DNA of 64,000 nt from CBDEFX01 sp965237635 (GCA_965237635.1 CBDEFX010000001.1:1488001-1552000); one strand, 5' to 3'. Positions 8,904 to 18,525 are shown, counted from the first letter of the stretch. Notes: generated from the sequence alone by a model not told the origin. Translations and numbers: made by a program.

Positions 8904-9455
8904 TCTCAGCTTAAGTTAAGAACTTCTGCGCAAAGAGGCCGACGACCTGCTCCATGGCAGGGGACTTCTGCAGCTCCTTGAAGGCTACGGTACACCTCAC
9001 GTCGTAGGTAGCTACTCGCTTGAACTCATGGCCTGGCGCGACCTCGATCTCTACCTGGAGAACGATCGCACCACCGAGACCGAATTCTTCGAGCTTGGCG
9101 GTCGACTGGCCTCGCTGTTGCGTCCAACGAACATGAGGTTCCGCGATACCCGGGCCACGCCGGTGGAAGGTCTGCCACCGGGCATGTATTGGGGCGTGTA
9201 TATGGACCGTGGCATCGAGGACGCGTGGAAGATAGACATATGGGCATTGGACTCCGAACAAAGCAAGAGATTGATCGATTTTCAAGATGACCTGGCAAAG
9301 CGGGTTACCGCCGCTGCTCGGCTGACGATACTCCGCATCAAGTCACAGGTCTGGAGAGACCCGGAGTACCGACATTCGTTCACGGCGTTGGAAATCTACT
9401 GCGCCGTACTCGATCATGGCATCGAGAACGTTGACGGGTTCCGGGAGTACCTTAA

Positions 9456-11143
9456 CCCGAATCCACCGAAGGAGGGCGTCGAGTTAGCGTCCTGAGGCGG
9501 CAAGAAGGTGCTCCTGTGCTTCTGGGATAATGGTTTTGTAGCAAAAAAACGGCCCCGGAAAAGGAGCACCCAATAGATGCTGCTACGCAACCACCCCGAC
9601 CGGATCCCAAATCACCTTCGACGACCGCCGCTTGGTGGCCAATGCCGGGCTGCTCCTTCCGGCCACCCTGGCGCGGCACCTCGGCCTGCCCGAACTCGTC
9701 CGGCAACGCCTCGACCTGGGCGATGCCCCGGGGCGGGCGAACACGAGCGACAAGATGATGACGCTGGTGGCGTCTGCGCTGGCTGGGGGCGACTGCATTG
9801 ACGACGCCGATGTGTTGCGCACCGGGGGGACGGCCTGCACCCTGGGCGGCACGGTCAAGGCGCCATCCACCCTGGGCACCTTCCTGCGCAGCTTCCGGTG
9901 GGGCCACGTCCGTCAACTCGACCGGGTGAGCCGCGAGTTGCTGGCCCGGGCTTGGCAGGCCGGGGCGGGACCCGGCGACGGGCCCCTGACCATTGACCTG
10001 GACTCCACCATCTGCGAGACCTACGGACTGGCCAAGGAGGGCGCCCGCCACCACGGCTATACCGGCAAGCGGGGCTACCACCCGCTGCCGGCCATCGCCG
10101 CCGGCACCGGAGACGTGCTGATGTCCCGGCTGCGCGAGGGCCGGGCCAACACCGCCCGCGGCGCCGCCCACTTCCTGCGGGAGACGGTGGGACGGGTGCG
10201 CTACGCCGGGGCCGACGGACGACTCACGCTACGGGCCGACAGCGGGTTCTACACTCATGGCGTGGTATCCGTCTGCCGCAAGATGGATGTCCGCTTCTCC
10301 ATCACCATCCGCCAGCACAAAAGCCTGCACAATCTCATCGAGGCGATACCCGAAGATGCCTGGACGCCGATTCCTTACTGTATGGACGGTGCCGCCGATG
10401 TGGCCGAGACCACCTGCACCCCCTTCCAGGCCGAGGCGGGTGAAGCCGACGCCCGGTTCCCAACTGGCCCTCTTCGCCAAATACAGCTATCATGGCTTCA
10501 TCACCGACCGGGACGGGGAGTTGCTCGAACTGGAGGCTGACCATCGCCGCCACGCCGAGATCGAGAATGCCATACGCGACCTCAAGTACGGCGTCGGGCT
10601 GAACCATCTCCCCTCGGGCCGCTTCGCCGCCAACGGCGCCTGGCTGGCCGTCCAGACGATGGCCCACAACCTGGCCCGCTGGACGGCGCGGATCGGTCTG
10701 GGAGAGCGGATAGCCACCACCAAGACCCTCCGGCGGCGGTTCTTCTCCCTGGCCGGACGGCTCACCCGCTCGGCACGCCGGTTGACCCTGCATCTTCCGG
10801 ATCGCTGGCCTTGGGCTGAGAAGTTCAGCCGCGCCTTGGCCCGGCTGCGAGCCATTCCACTCCCGGCCTGACGGCACCGTCGGCGACCGACCCACCCACC
10901 GGACAACCGAAGATCCCCGCAGACTCGTGCCAGCCCGGTCCGAGAGAGTTCCCTGCTGCGTATTCTCTCGCCATCCCGCGCATCGCAGCTCCCGCAGACG
11001 GCCATAGGGGCCCCTGTGCGGCGATGAAGACCGTCCGCCGACCTCCCTACCCCAAATGGAACCCAGACTATTTCCCCTGTAGCTCCCTCACCCCCCTTCC
11101 GCTTTCCTCACGCCGTCCATCGGTGTCCTTCGGTGGATTCGGG
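9456..11143 (+). mobile_element. IS1380-family element, copy 1 (1688 bp)
   Basis: The inverted ends are CCCGAATCCACCGAAGGA and its complement. A perfect 5-bp duplication, CTTAA, flanks it at 9451-9455 and 11144-11148. It is nearly identical to the copy at 35691-37408, which lies in the opposite orientation. The 30-bp length difference is accounted for exactly: a 32-bp deletion in this copy, one extra C in this copy and one missing C in the other. Confidence 0.92.
9577..10871 (+). pseudogene. IS1380-family transposase, copy 1, frameshifted and deleted
   Basis: The ATG at 9577 encodes MLLRNHPDRI, then an extra C (GGATCCC at about 9602-9608, where copy 2 has GGATCC) shifts the frame. The body resumes at ITFDDRRLVANAG and holds the catalytic segments LTIDLDSTICETYG and LRADSGFYTHG. 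Near 10437 a 32-bp segment present in copy 2 is missing between two GGCGG repeats, shifting the frame again. The C-terminal part (EIENAIRDLKYGVGL) is on yet another frame. The intact ancestor would be about 441 residues. No functional protein is expected from this copy. Confidence 0.88.
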
Positions 11144-11166
11144 CTTAAGGCGCGCGGGCTATTGCC

Positions 11167-11499
11167 ATGACTCCAGACTTTGACCCAAAGCGTATAGTCG
11201 CGAGCGGCTACGACAAGATAGGAGAATGGTACGCGAAGCAGGCAGTCGAATGGCAAGACGAGGACCGCGACCGCTACACGTCCCTGCTAGTGGACAGCCT
11301 ACCAGCCGGTGCTAAGCTGTTGGACCTTGGATGCGGAGCGGGCATCCCCACAACGCGGACCATTGCGGAACACTTTGCCGTTATCGGTGTGGACATTTCG
11401 ACCGGCCAAATCGAGCGCGCCCGGAGGAATGTCCCGAACGCGCGGTTTCACCGAGGCGACATGACAGAGTTGCACTTTGAACCTGATACCCTAGCCTAA
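11167..11499 (+). pseudogene. SAM-dependent methyltransferase, C-terminally truncated
   Basis: The N-terminal 110 residues of a class I methyltransferase are present, with motif I LLDLGCGAGIPTTR, motif-II-like VIGVDISTGQIERARRN and FHRGDMTELHF. The frame stops at EPDTLA, before the remaining half of the fold. The start codon overlaps the restored stop of the nucleotidyltransferase-like gene (ATGA), so the two were translationally coupled before the IS inserted. Only half the Rossmann fold remains, so it is called a pseudogene. Confidence 0.75.
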
Positions 11500-11555
11500 G
11501 GAAGCAGCTGAGGGCCGAATGGGAGGATATGGCCGAGGAGTGGATTCGCGACTAA
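11499..11555 (+). pseudogene. remnant of a second methyltransferase N-terminus
   Basis: The sequence reads RKQLRAEWEDMAEEWIRD and a stop. This resembles the first residues of a different class of SAM methyltransferases, which often begin with an R-QWEEMAE-WI pattern. It joins the preceding truncated gene directly, suggesting a deletion that fused two methyltransferase genes. From 11556 to 11652 no coding potential is visible. The assignment rests on a short motif and is tentative. Confidence 0.35.
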
Positions 11556-11652
11556 CCTGGATTTCGGCAGCGGGCGGGCTTGGCCCTCTTCGATCAGGAA
11601 GTTGTGATACAAGCGACGGCATCGAGAGGATTTTGCAGCTTTGTTCAGGGGG

Positions 11653-13164
11653 ATGTCATTGAACCCGACGGGCCAGATTCAGTACTTTCGGTCGAAGACT
11701 GACGACAAACTTCATCCGTACGCCGTCTGCGCCACGGACGATTCGGATGAAGCCAAGCCCGTTGTCCTCGAAGTGAGCCCGGACGCCATCAGCGACCTTC
11801 CAGAGGCGCTTCGGATCACAGAGGAGATCGCCGCCGTGGCCGCGAACAAGGGTCGGTCGTGTATCGCGCTCAGGCCGACCGGCTGCGGACCGGGCTCGCT
11901 GTACCAGAACTACGGCGAGGTCGATCTGCTGGAGGCGATAGACCATGCGGATTCGATATACCCGATTGACCGGGACCGCATCACCATCATGGGAGGCTCG
12001 ATGGGCGGCGCGGCGACCTGGTACCTGGTCTCCCACTACCCCGACGTGTTCGCGGCTGCCGCCCCGTTCTGCGGCTACTGCGACTATCGGCTGTGGGAGA
12101 AGCCGGGTGGGATGACCTTCCACATGAACGAATGGGAGCAGCCGTCGTGGCGGTCGAGGTCCGCCGTATTCCTGGTCGAAAACCTTCAGCACACGCCGGT
12201 CTGGATCGGCCACGGGGAGTGGGATAGGTCCATCGGGGCCGGGGTATCTGTCGAGCACTCTCGACAGATGGCCTCCCTCCTGGACGAGGCCGGCTATTCG
12301 TACCGATATACCGAGGTGCCCGAGTCAGGCCATATGTCTGCCAAGCAGGCTGGCATCCGGGATGAGATGGTCCTCTGGCTTCTGGACCAACGCAAGAATC
12401 GAAACCCTGGTCATGTCAGACTTGTGACTTACAGCCTACGCCACAACCAGTCGTACTGGGTGACGATTGACCAGCTTGCCCGTTATGGAGATAGGGGCAT
12501 GATCGACGCCGAGGCTATAGACGGCACCCGTCTGTCAGCCAATACCGACGGTGTGCGTGCCTTCTCGCTCGGCCCTGTCGCGGGTCGTGGAACGCTTCCA
12601 GTTGTAGTTGATGGTCAGGACCTCGGTGTCGTTGATCTGCGACGAAAGCAGACATTCCGGCGTACCGATAGCAGCAAATGGGAGATCACGCAGCGAGAGC
12701 CGTTAGCCGAGAAACGTCACGGGGCCTCGGGGCCGATTGGTGACCTGTTCTTCGATAGGACCATCCTCGTGCCCGGGACCGCAGGCTCGAAGGAAGAGAC
12801 CCATTTCAACTATGAGGTGGCCTTAGTTACAGTGATCAAATTTCACGCAACAAACGGTGGCGTGCATCGCGGAGGCATACGGGGCGAGAACTCGGTTGAC
12901 CTCGCCGTCATCAGCGACGTCGATCTGACAGAAGAAGACCTGCTCAACAACAACCTGCTACTGTACGGCAGTCACGCCTCTAACTCGGTCTTGGCGCGGC
13001 TCGGACCAGACCTGCCACTAGCCTTCGACGGGACAACGATTCATCTGTCGGACCAGAGCTACTCCGCCGATCGCGCAGCAGCATTCGCGATCTTCCCTCA
13101 TCCGAGGAACCCGACTCGATACGTCGCGGTTCATAGCGGTGTCACCGCCGATGCGATCTCCTGA
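11653..13164 (+). CDS. alpha/beta hydrolase (prolyl-oligopeptidase-like), probably prematurely terminated
   Basis: The nucleophile elbow is GGSMGGAATWY (about residues 117-127), with candidate acid GEWDRS and His PESGHMS completing a serine-hydrolase triad near residues 190 and 228. A C-terminal part of about 250 residues looks beta-rich. ATG 11653 is preferred; a TTG at 11641 is possible. The frame ends DAIS-TGA at 13162-13164 but continues without interruption as GSHLGMQLLPDYLVYSQDH and WGFWDNDWKTQS to TAG at 13267-13269. The TGA is probably a mutated Trp codon that removes about 35 residues. It could still be active, since the triad lies upstream. Confidence 0.75.
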   Translation: MSLNPTGQIQYFRSKTDDKLHPYAVCATDDSDEAKPVVLEVSPDAISDLPEALRITEEIAAVAANKGRSCIALRPTGCGPGSLYQNYGEVDLLEAIDHADSIYPIDRDRITIMGGSMGGAATWYLVSHYPDVFAAAAPFCGYCDYRLWEKPGGMTFHMNEWEQPSWRSRSAVFLVENLQHTPVWIGHGEWDRSIGAGVSVEHSRQMASLLDEAGYSYRYTEVPESGHMSAKQAGIRDEMVLWLLDQRKNRNPGHVRLVTYSLRHNQSYWVTIDQLARYGDRGMIDAEAIDGTRLSANTDGVRAFSLGPVAGRGTLPVVVDGQDLGVVDLRRKQTFRRTDSSKWEITQREPLAEKRHGASGPIGDLFFDRTILVPGTAGSKEETHFNYEVALVTVIKFHATNGGVHRGGIRGENSVDLAVISDVDLTEEDLLNNNLLLYGSHASNSVLARLGPDLPLAFDGTTIHLSDQSYSADRAAAFAIFPHPRNPTRYVAVHSGVTADAIS

Positions 13165-13299
13165 GGCAGCCACCTGGGAATGCAACTGCTGCCCGATTAC
13201 CTGGTCTATTCCCAGGACCACGTCCTCGCCTGGGGCTTCTGGGACAACGACTGGAAGACACAGTCTTAGGTTGGGCCAGGCTCTATTGGTTTGTGAGCC

Positions 13300-14241
13300 T
13301 CACCGATAGTGCCGGCCCAGCTCCGAAGTATAGCTTTTGCCCAGCCCACTCGCGTTTTCTGACAGCCATTCGCTGAACCGCGTTTGACCGGTCGGCGGTG
13401 CTTGGGAGAAGAGCAAGTCAGCCATCAAACCCTCTACCTCCTGTCGGGTCAGCACGACGTCCTGCACGAGATAGCCCACCAGTCCGGTCAAGACGAAGGC
13501 CAGACCCGGCGGCAAGTGCATAAGTCTGGCCCTCCGGCCTGCGGCGTCTGCGATCAGCCGTACGAAGTCCTCGAATGTGTATGTTTCCGGCCCGATGGCG
13601 TCGATCGCCTGGTTGCCTTCTTCTCGCGACGCAGTGACCGCAATCTCGGCCACGTCTTCGACGAAGACCGGCTGCATCTGATAGTGGCCGGACCCGGCGA
13701 TCGGGAACACGGGAAACCGCCTGAGGGCCTACGCGATGTTGTTGACGAGAATATCTTCTCTCCCGAAGATGAGGGAGGGCCTGACCATCGTGTAGGACAG
13801 GCCCGAGTGACTGACGGCCTCCTCCGCGAGGCCCTTACCTCGGAAGTACGGAAGTACGGAAGTGAAGAAGGGGTCGAGGCATGCAGATGGCTGATGTGGA
13901 CGATCTTCTGAACCCCTGCGTCCACAGCAGCCTCGACCAGGGCGTTGGTATTCTGGACGGCCCTCTCGAATGTCACTGGCCCTCGCTCAAAGCGGACCCA
14001 GTAGGTGTTGTACAGCGTGTCTGCGCCCTCGAGGCTTCGGGTCAACGCCACCCGGTCGTCGAAGTCCAACGGGGACACACTCATTCGCTCGCCGAATGGG
14101 TTGGAACGGTCTGGGTGCCCGGTCAGGGTTTTCACCCGCTTGGCCATCGTCGAGCAGCCGGCCCGCGATGTACTTGCCGGTGAAGCTGAAGGCCCCCGTG
14201 ACCACGCTAAGGCCGGACGTTGACGCAGCCATGTGAGCCAT
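13300..14241 (-). pseudogene. NAD(P)-dependent epimerase/NmrA-like, several lesions
   Basis: Reassembled, the protein starts near ATG 14241 with SVVTGAFSFTGKYIAGRLL, a variant dinucleotide-binding loop, and continues through KRVKTLTGHPDRSNPFGE, GADTLYNTYWVRF, VQKIVHISHLHAS and SYTMVRPSLIFGREDI to the C-terminus at 13300. Three lesions are visible: an extra base near 14147, an 8-bp tandem duplication (TACTTCCG twice) near 13846-13861, and TAG where Trp is likely (NNIA-stop-ALRRFPVFP) near 13729. The family includes NDUFA9-like SDRs; an intact but different relative lies at 61122-62069. Confidence 0.85.
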
Positions 14242-14334
14242 GATACGCGAGAAGGGCTGTTTGTCGCGAGGGGCGCTAGCACTGCAAGGGCTTCGGCTAT
14301 CGGAGCTTTGCCCGGATTCTCTGTGGGTCGACAC

Positions 14335-14470
14335 GTCCCCCGATGGAATCGGGGCGACTCCTGTCGGAGCTCACCACGAACGGAGGCCCATCATCCGTTC
14401 GTCCTGAGCCTATCGAAGGACATCCCTTTACCCATGGCCGAGCAGACTCTGGCTAGCGGGGGTTAGAGCG
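14335..14470. repeat. intergenic palindromic repeats between broken epimerase and sbcC
   Basis: This holds a CCCCGAT/ATCGGGG hairpin at 14338-14354 and a copy of the GAGCCTRTCGA hairpin (arms GTCCT and AGGAC) at 14395-14421. Related copies occur at 27129, 28883, 28932, 29124 and 32298. No gene is visible. Confidence 0.7.
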
Positions 14471-17035
14471 CTAAACCACCACGAAAGTGGAACCGGAGCC
14501 GGTCTTGGTGACCTCGATGCGCGTTGGGAACGCGTCCTTGACGTCCTCGACGTGAGTGATGACGATTATCTTCTGGAAGTCTGATTGGATCGACTGTATC
14601 GCCTCTTTGAGCCGTTCCTGGCCGGCGGAGTCCTGACCCCCGAACCCCTCGTCCATGAACAGGATCGGAAGCGGAACGCCGGACCTCCGGGCCAGGAGCT
14701 TGGACAGGGCGATGCGCAGGGCGAAGTCGATACGGAAAGCCTCGCCTCCGCTAAAGGTCTCGTAGCTGCGCGTTCCCACGTCATCCGAAATCAGAATCTG
14801 AAGCTCCTCCGAGGGCAGGCCCAGGCGCCTCTCCCTTCTCCCCTCCTGAAGCTGTAGCTTGATGGATAGCCGGCCTTCGGTCAGGCGGCTGAGCAGCTCG
14901 TTGGCATCGTTCTGGAGCTGTGGAATCGCGGTCTCGATGATAAGAGCCTGGATGCCGTTCTTCCCAAAGGCCACGGCCAGCTCATCGTAAATGGCCTTCT
15001 CCTCGGCAAGCTTATCTCGCTCTTGTCTGAGCGCTCGCAACTGCGCTTCTTTCCTAGCGATCTCCTCGAGCTGCTCAGCCAGCACCCGCTGCTGCACGAC
15101 TGCTTCCTGCTGTTGCCGCTCGAGTACTCCGTGGAGGGACTGCGCCTCGGCCAGTCGGGACTCCAGCCCTGAGAGAGCCTCCAGGTCCCGTCCTAGCTCC
15201 TGTCGACGTTTCTCGTCCTGCTCCCCCTCTTGGCGGCGCCGGTCGAGCATTTGGCTGGCGGTTTCTAGGGCTTCGCGCTCCGTTGGCAGGGCCTCTGTGG
15301 CCTCCAGTAGCTTGCGGTGTAGCTCCGCGAACGGGTCCAGCCCCTTGACACGCTCTCGCGTCTGTTGATGTTGCTCGTTGTCGTATCCAGTAGCAGCCAG
15401 CTCTGCTTCGATCTCGGACAGCCTGAGCCGCTCATCCTGAGCGAAGTCTTCCTCTTTGATCCTGATCTCTAGCTGCTCAAGCTCGCTCCTGGCCGGTTCT
15501 AGCTCTGAGTGGGCTTTCCTCGACTCTGCCAGGTCGCGTTCGTGCGTAGCGATGGTGGTCTGGACCTGTTTCCGCCGGCCGTTGAGGTCCGCCTCCTGTT
15601 GGGCCGTCTGCTCGAGGAGCTCCTTGTGTTGCCGGCCTAAGGTATCTAGCTCAGTCTCTTGTTGCTGGTACTTAACCTTAGCCTCCTGGCCTTGGTCCTC
15701 ATACTCGCGGCGCAGGTGTCCCTGGCCTTCTGGTCCCAGGGGCTGCTTGCACAACGGGCATACGGCTTCGTTCTCATCGAGCATGTCGAACTTCTTCCTC
15801 GTAGCCTCCATCTCGCTTTTGAGGGCATCGTTGGCCTCCTCAAGGTAGCGGACTCGTGCCGAGACCTCTTGAGCCTCGCTCTGCTGTCGGCGGAGCGACT
15901 CCTCCTCCTCCTCGAGTTTGGTATGCTCCAGGTTAATGATGCGCAGACCTTCTTCAATCTCGGGTAGGCGTTTGACCCTAGGCTCGAGTTCACGCGTTAT
16001 CCTGTCGCGCAGCGGAGCCGCCAGGCCTGACAGGCGCTCGCGCTGGACGGCGACCTCCTTTTTTAGGTCCGCTTCCGCCTGGCTCAGACTGGAGGCCTGA
16101 AAAGCGGCCTGGTCCATGCGCTCCAGCTCCGACCTTGACTTCTCCAGCCGTCCGAACTGGTCCCGTATCTCTGCTTCGCGTTGCAGGACCGCCTCGTAGT
16201 CGCCAACCCTTTGGGCGTTGCCCTGCATCTGCCGTTCAAGGTCCGAGATTTCCCCTTGGCTGGTGGTCAGGCGTTCGTTCAGCAGCTTCAGCTCGTTTCG
16301 CCTGCTCTGTAGCGAATCGACGGCCCCTCGCAACTCCTCCACCTTGCGCCGCTGGTCGGCCGCCCCAGCGCTAACGCGGTCCACCTCCGATCTGGCTGAG
16401 TCGAGCTTGGCCTCGTACTCAGGCTTGCCGGCTATTTCCTGTTGTCGTAGCGAGACCGCGCTGTCGGTGTCTCGCATACTGTCCTGAATATTGCGGACCC
16501 TCTGCTTGGCCCTCTCCTCCAGAGTGGCGTAGTACGATAGGTCAATTACCTCCGCCAGAATGTTCTTGCGTTCGGCGGGTTTGCTTGTGCTGAACTTGTC
16601 GGCCTGGCTTTGTAGCAAGAAGGCTGTATTGACAAAGGTGTCGTAGTCCATGTGCAGGAGGTTCCGGATCTGCGCTTCGGTCTCGCGGACCGTGTTCCCG
16701 GTGATAGCACGGTAGCCGTTGTCGGAGGCGACCTGAAGCTCGAGGAGCCTCGGGCTCTGGGTGGACACGGAATACTTTCGGATGACGCGGTGGCGCAGGC
16801 CCCGGGCGAGGAACTCTAGCTCGACAGCCATATCCTGCTGGCCTTGATGGACAAGCTCGTGAGTCCGAGCCCGTGCCTGGCCCCACAGGACCCACGTGAT
16901 CGCGTCTAAAAGGGCAGTTTTGCCGTGGCCGTTGTCACCACAGAGGCAGGCCAGGTGGATTCCGTCGAGGTCCAAGGTCGGGACGTTGTCCCGGTAGCAC
17001 ATGAAGTTCTTAACGGAGAGTTTGAGAGGGATCAC
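14471..17035 (-). CDS. sbcC: SbcC/Rad50-type exonuclease ATPase subunit
   Basis: An 854-residue SMC-like ATPase. The N-terminal Walker A is CGDNGHGKTALLDAITW (about 34-50), with the Q-loop region FVNTAFLLQSQADKF. Two long coiled-coil arms flank a zinc-hook CPLC motif near residue 430. The C-terminal part has FSGGEAFRIDFALRIAL (signature) and ILFMDEGFGGQD (Walker B), then the H-loop VITHVEDVKD. Such proteins pair with the SbcD/Mre11 nuclease to process DNA ends and hairpins. No SbcD gene lies on either side. The start is GTG. Palindromes cluster next to it, which may or may not be a coincidence. Confidence 0.93.
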   Translation of the reverse strand: MIPLKLSVKNFMCYRDNVPTLDLDGIHLACLCGDNGHGKTALLDAITWVLWGQARARTHELVHQGQQDMAVELEFLARGLRHRVIRKYSVSTQSPRLLELQVASDNGYRAITGNTVRETEAQIRNLLHMDYDTFVNTAFLLQSQADKFSTSKPAERKNILAEVIDLSYYATLEERAKQRVRNIQDSMRDTDSAVSLRQQEIAGKPEYEAKLDSARSEVDRVSAGAADQRRKVEELRGAVDSLQSRRNELKLLNERLTTSQGEISDLERQMQGNAQRVGDYEAVLQREAEIRDQFGRLEKSRSELERMDQAAFQASSLSQAEADLKKEVAVQRERLSGLAAPLRDRITRELEPRVKRLPEIEEGLRIINLEHTKLEEEEESLRRQQSEAQEVSARVRYLEEANDALKSEMEATRKKFDMLDENEAVCPLCKQPLGPEGQGHLRREYEDQGQEAKVKYQQQETELDTLGRQHKELLEQTAQQEADLNGRRKQVQTTIATHERDLAESRKAHSELEPARSELEQLEIRIKEEDFAQDERLRLSEIEAELAATGYDNEQHQQTRERVKGLDPFAELHRKLLEATEALPTEREALETASQMLDRRRQEGEQDEKRRQELGRDLEALSGLESRLAEAQSLHGVLERQQQEAVVQQRVLAEQLEEIARKEAQLRALRQERDKLAEEKAIYDELAVAFGKNGIQALIIETAIPQLQNDANELLSRLTEGRLSIKLQLQEGRRERRLGLPSEELQILISDDVGTRSYETFSGGEAFRIDFALRIALSKLLARRSGVPLPILFMDEGFGGQDSAGQERLKEAIQSIQSDFQKIIVITHVEDVKDAFPTRIEVTKTGSGSTFVVV

Positions 17036-17199
17036 AGTCCAGGTTTTTCCTCACACCGATCAAGGGGTTTTCTCGAACATGGACGCCGGTCTCACAGCAG
17101 TGAATCCTAGACAGCGCGGTCGAAGCGACTCGGCCTGGTGGGCGCGCTCAGCAGGTGGCGGGCGCAAGGGCTAATGATGGACCCTTTTTCTTGGCCCGG

Positions 17200-17556
17200 C
17201 TAAGCCCTCGGCCCGTCGGATACTGTGTACGTGCCCGTAGCCCCTGGCTCGGTGAAGACCCAGTGTACGGAGCCCGTACCGCCCAGCTCGATCCGGTCCG
17301 AGTCGTGCAGCTCCCGGCCCTCACCTTCCACCTGTTCTCCGTTTACGAACGTACCATGTCGGCTACCGAGGTCCTCTAACCAATAGCCCGTCGAGCTCTT
17401 CCGGATGCCAGCGTGCCGGCGTGAGACCTGAATCTCCTCAACGACGAGGTGGTTGCTTTGGTCCCGGCCGATCAACGTCATCTCCTTCGAGAGAACAATA
17501 CTCCTGCCGTCGTCAGGACCGCCGCGGACCCACAATATGGCATTCGGGACTGACAT
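17200..17556 (-). CDS. FHA-domain protein
   Basis: A 118-residue protein consisting almost entirely of one forkhead-associated domain: MTLIGRDQSNHLVVEE, VSRRHAGIR and LEDLGSRHGTFVNG are the conserved phosphothreonine-binding loops. It has no transmembrane or kinase part. It should bind phosphothreonine peptides, so a Ser/Thr kinase elsewhere is implied. It lies 164 bases upstream of sbcC on the same strand; the gap shows no gene. Confidence 0.9.
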   Translation of the reverse strand: MSVPNAILWVRGGPDDGRSIVLSKEMTLIGRDQSNHLVVEEIQVSRRHAGIRKSSTGYWLEDLGSRHGTFVNGEQVEGEGRELHDSDRIELGGTGSVHWVFTEPGATGTYTVSDGPRA

Positions 17557-17744
17557 GTCGCGGTCTCCTTGTCACGACGGCGGCCGAACTAAAGGCGGAG
17601 TGCCAGAGCCTCGCTCGTGACACCGGCAAGGAGCCTCCAATTCGAAGCGATTATAGGTTTGCCGGGGGGAGAGGTCAACACAGACCGGTCGGGGTTATAA
17701 TGTCTCGGGATCGACAGCCTTTAGAAGGTTCATCGGAGAGGAAT

Positions 17745-18488
17745 ATGCCACAGAAAAGCAGCGACGGAGCTTCGCTGAAAGAGCGCGTTCGTAGCGGAGA
17801 GACCGTTCTCGGGCTGCACGTCCCAATCGGACTGGAAAGGGACCGTGTCCGGTATATCCTGGACCGAGAGCCATACGAATTCCTGTGGGTCGACAGCCAG
17901 CACGCGCCGCTGAATGAGGAGACACTGGTCTCCTTCTGTGCCATGGCAAGCGACCTCGGGTTGCCAGTACAGCTTCGAATCAAGCACACCCTCCAGGCCT
18001 ACATGATCGGCAACTACCTGGACCTCGGACCTTCCGGAGTTGAAGTGCCCCAGGTCGAGGACGAGTCGACTGTCGACGAAGCTATCAGCAGCTTCTACTA
18101 CCCCCCGGCCGGGATGCGGAGCGTGGGAGGCGTCACTCGGGTAGGGAGCAAAGAGCGAAGCGACCGGATAGAGTACGCGAAATGGTGGACAGACTACGGG
18201 GTCCTCTGGATACAGATCGAGTCGCTGGAGGCGGTCATGAAAGGACGGCAGCTCGCCAAGCCGGGAGTTGACTGCCTCTCCTTTGGCCCTCAGGACCTCA
18301 CCTTCAGCCTTGAGTCCCATGCCGATCCGCCTTTCAAGACGTTCGACGAGTGTATCGGCCACGTCGTTGAGCAACTCAGCGATACAACCGTGGCCGTCTG
18401 TCACCGGACCACGACGCTCGACAGTCGGCAGAAGTACCTAGACATGGGCGTCAGAGTGTTGCTCGAGCGCTGGGACTACTACCCGTAG
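17745..18488 (+). CDS. HpcH/HpaI-family aldolase
   Basis: A 247-residue TIM-barrel lyase. The segments FLWVDSQHAPLNEETL, SGVEVPQVED and VLWIQIESLEAV are the conserved strands carrying the metal- and pyruvate-binding residues of HpaI-type aldolases, which cleave or form 2-keto-3-hydroxy acids. PAGMRSVGG is a typical phosphate/pyruvate-binding turn. ATG 17745 is chosen because GGAGAGG precedes it by a few bases. The natural substrate cannot be told. It ends 37 bases before thyX on the same strand. Confidence 0.85.
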   Translation: MPQKSSDGASLKERVRSGETVLGLHVPIGLERDRVRYILDREPYEFLWVDSQHAPLNEETLVSFCAMASDLGLPVQLRIKHTLQAYMIGNYLDLGPSGVEVPQVEDESTVDEAISSFYYPPAGMRSVGGVTRVGSKERSDRIEYAKWWTDYGVLWIQIESLEAVMKGRQLAKPGVDCLSFGPQDLTFSLESHADPPFKTFDECIGHVVEQLSDTTVAVCHRTTTLDSRQKYLDMGVRVLLERWDYYP

Positions 18489-18525
18489 CCTGTTTGGACC
18501 GTTCACCCCCTGAGGTACCGAATAC

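Larger units (their letters stand above)
8926..11170 (+). pseudogene. nucleotidyltransferase-like protein split by IS1380 copy 1
   Basis: The reading frame reads LRKEADDLLHGRGLLQLLEG, then GTPHVVGSYSLELMAWRDLDLYL. The spaced GS and DxD resemble the active-site pattern of polymerase-beta-type nucleotidyltransferases. An in-frame TAA lies at 8917 and no ATG/GTG/TTG precedes residue M at 9028, so the start is CTG 8926 or has been lost. IS1380 is inserted at 9456. Removing the IS and one CTTAA copy (11144-11148) restores GFREYLKARGLLP and a TGA at 11168-11170 that overlaps the next gene's ATG. Function is inferred from motif spacing only. Confidence 0.75.

Noticed and set aside
5789..13164. TGA recoded as tryptophan
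   Set aside because: TGA ends many intact genes here (for example ispE, rsmA and the repaired nucleotidyltransferase), and TAG and TAA also interrupt genes nearby. Simple nonsense mutation is enough.
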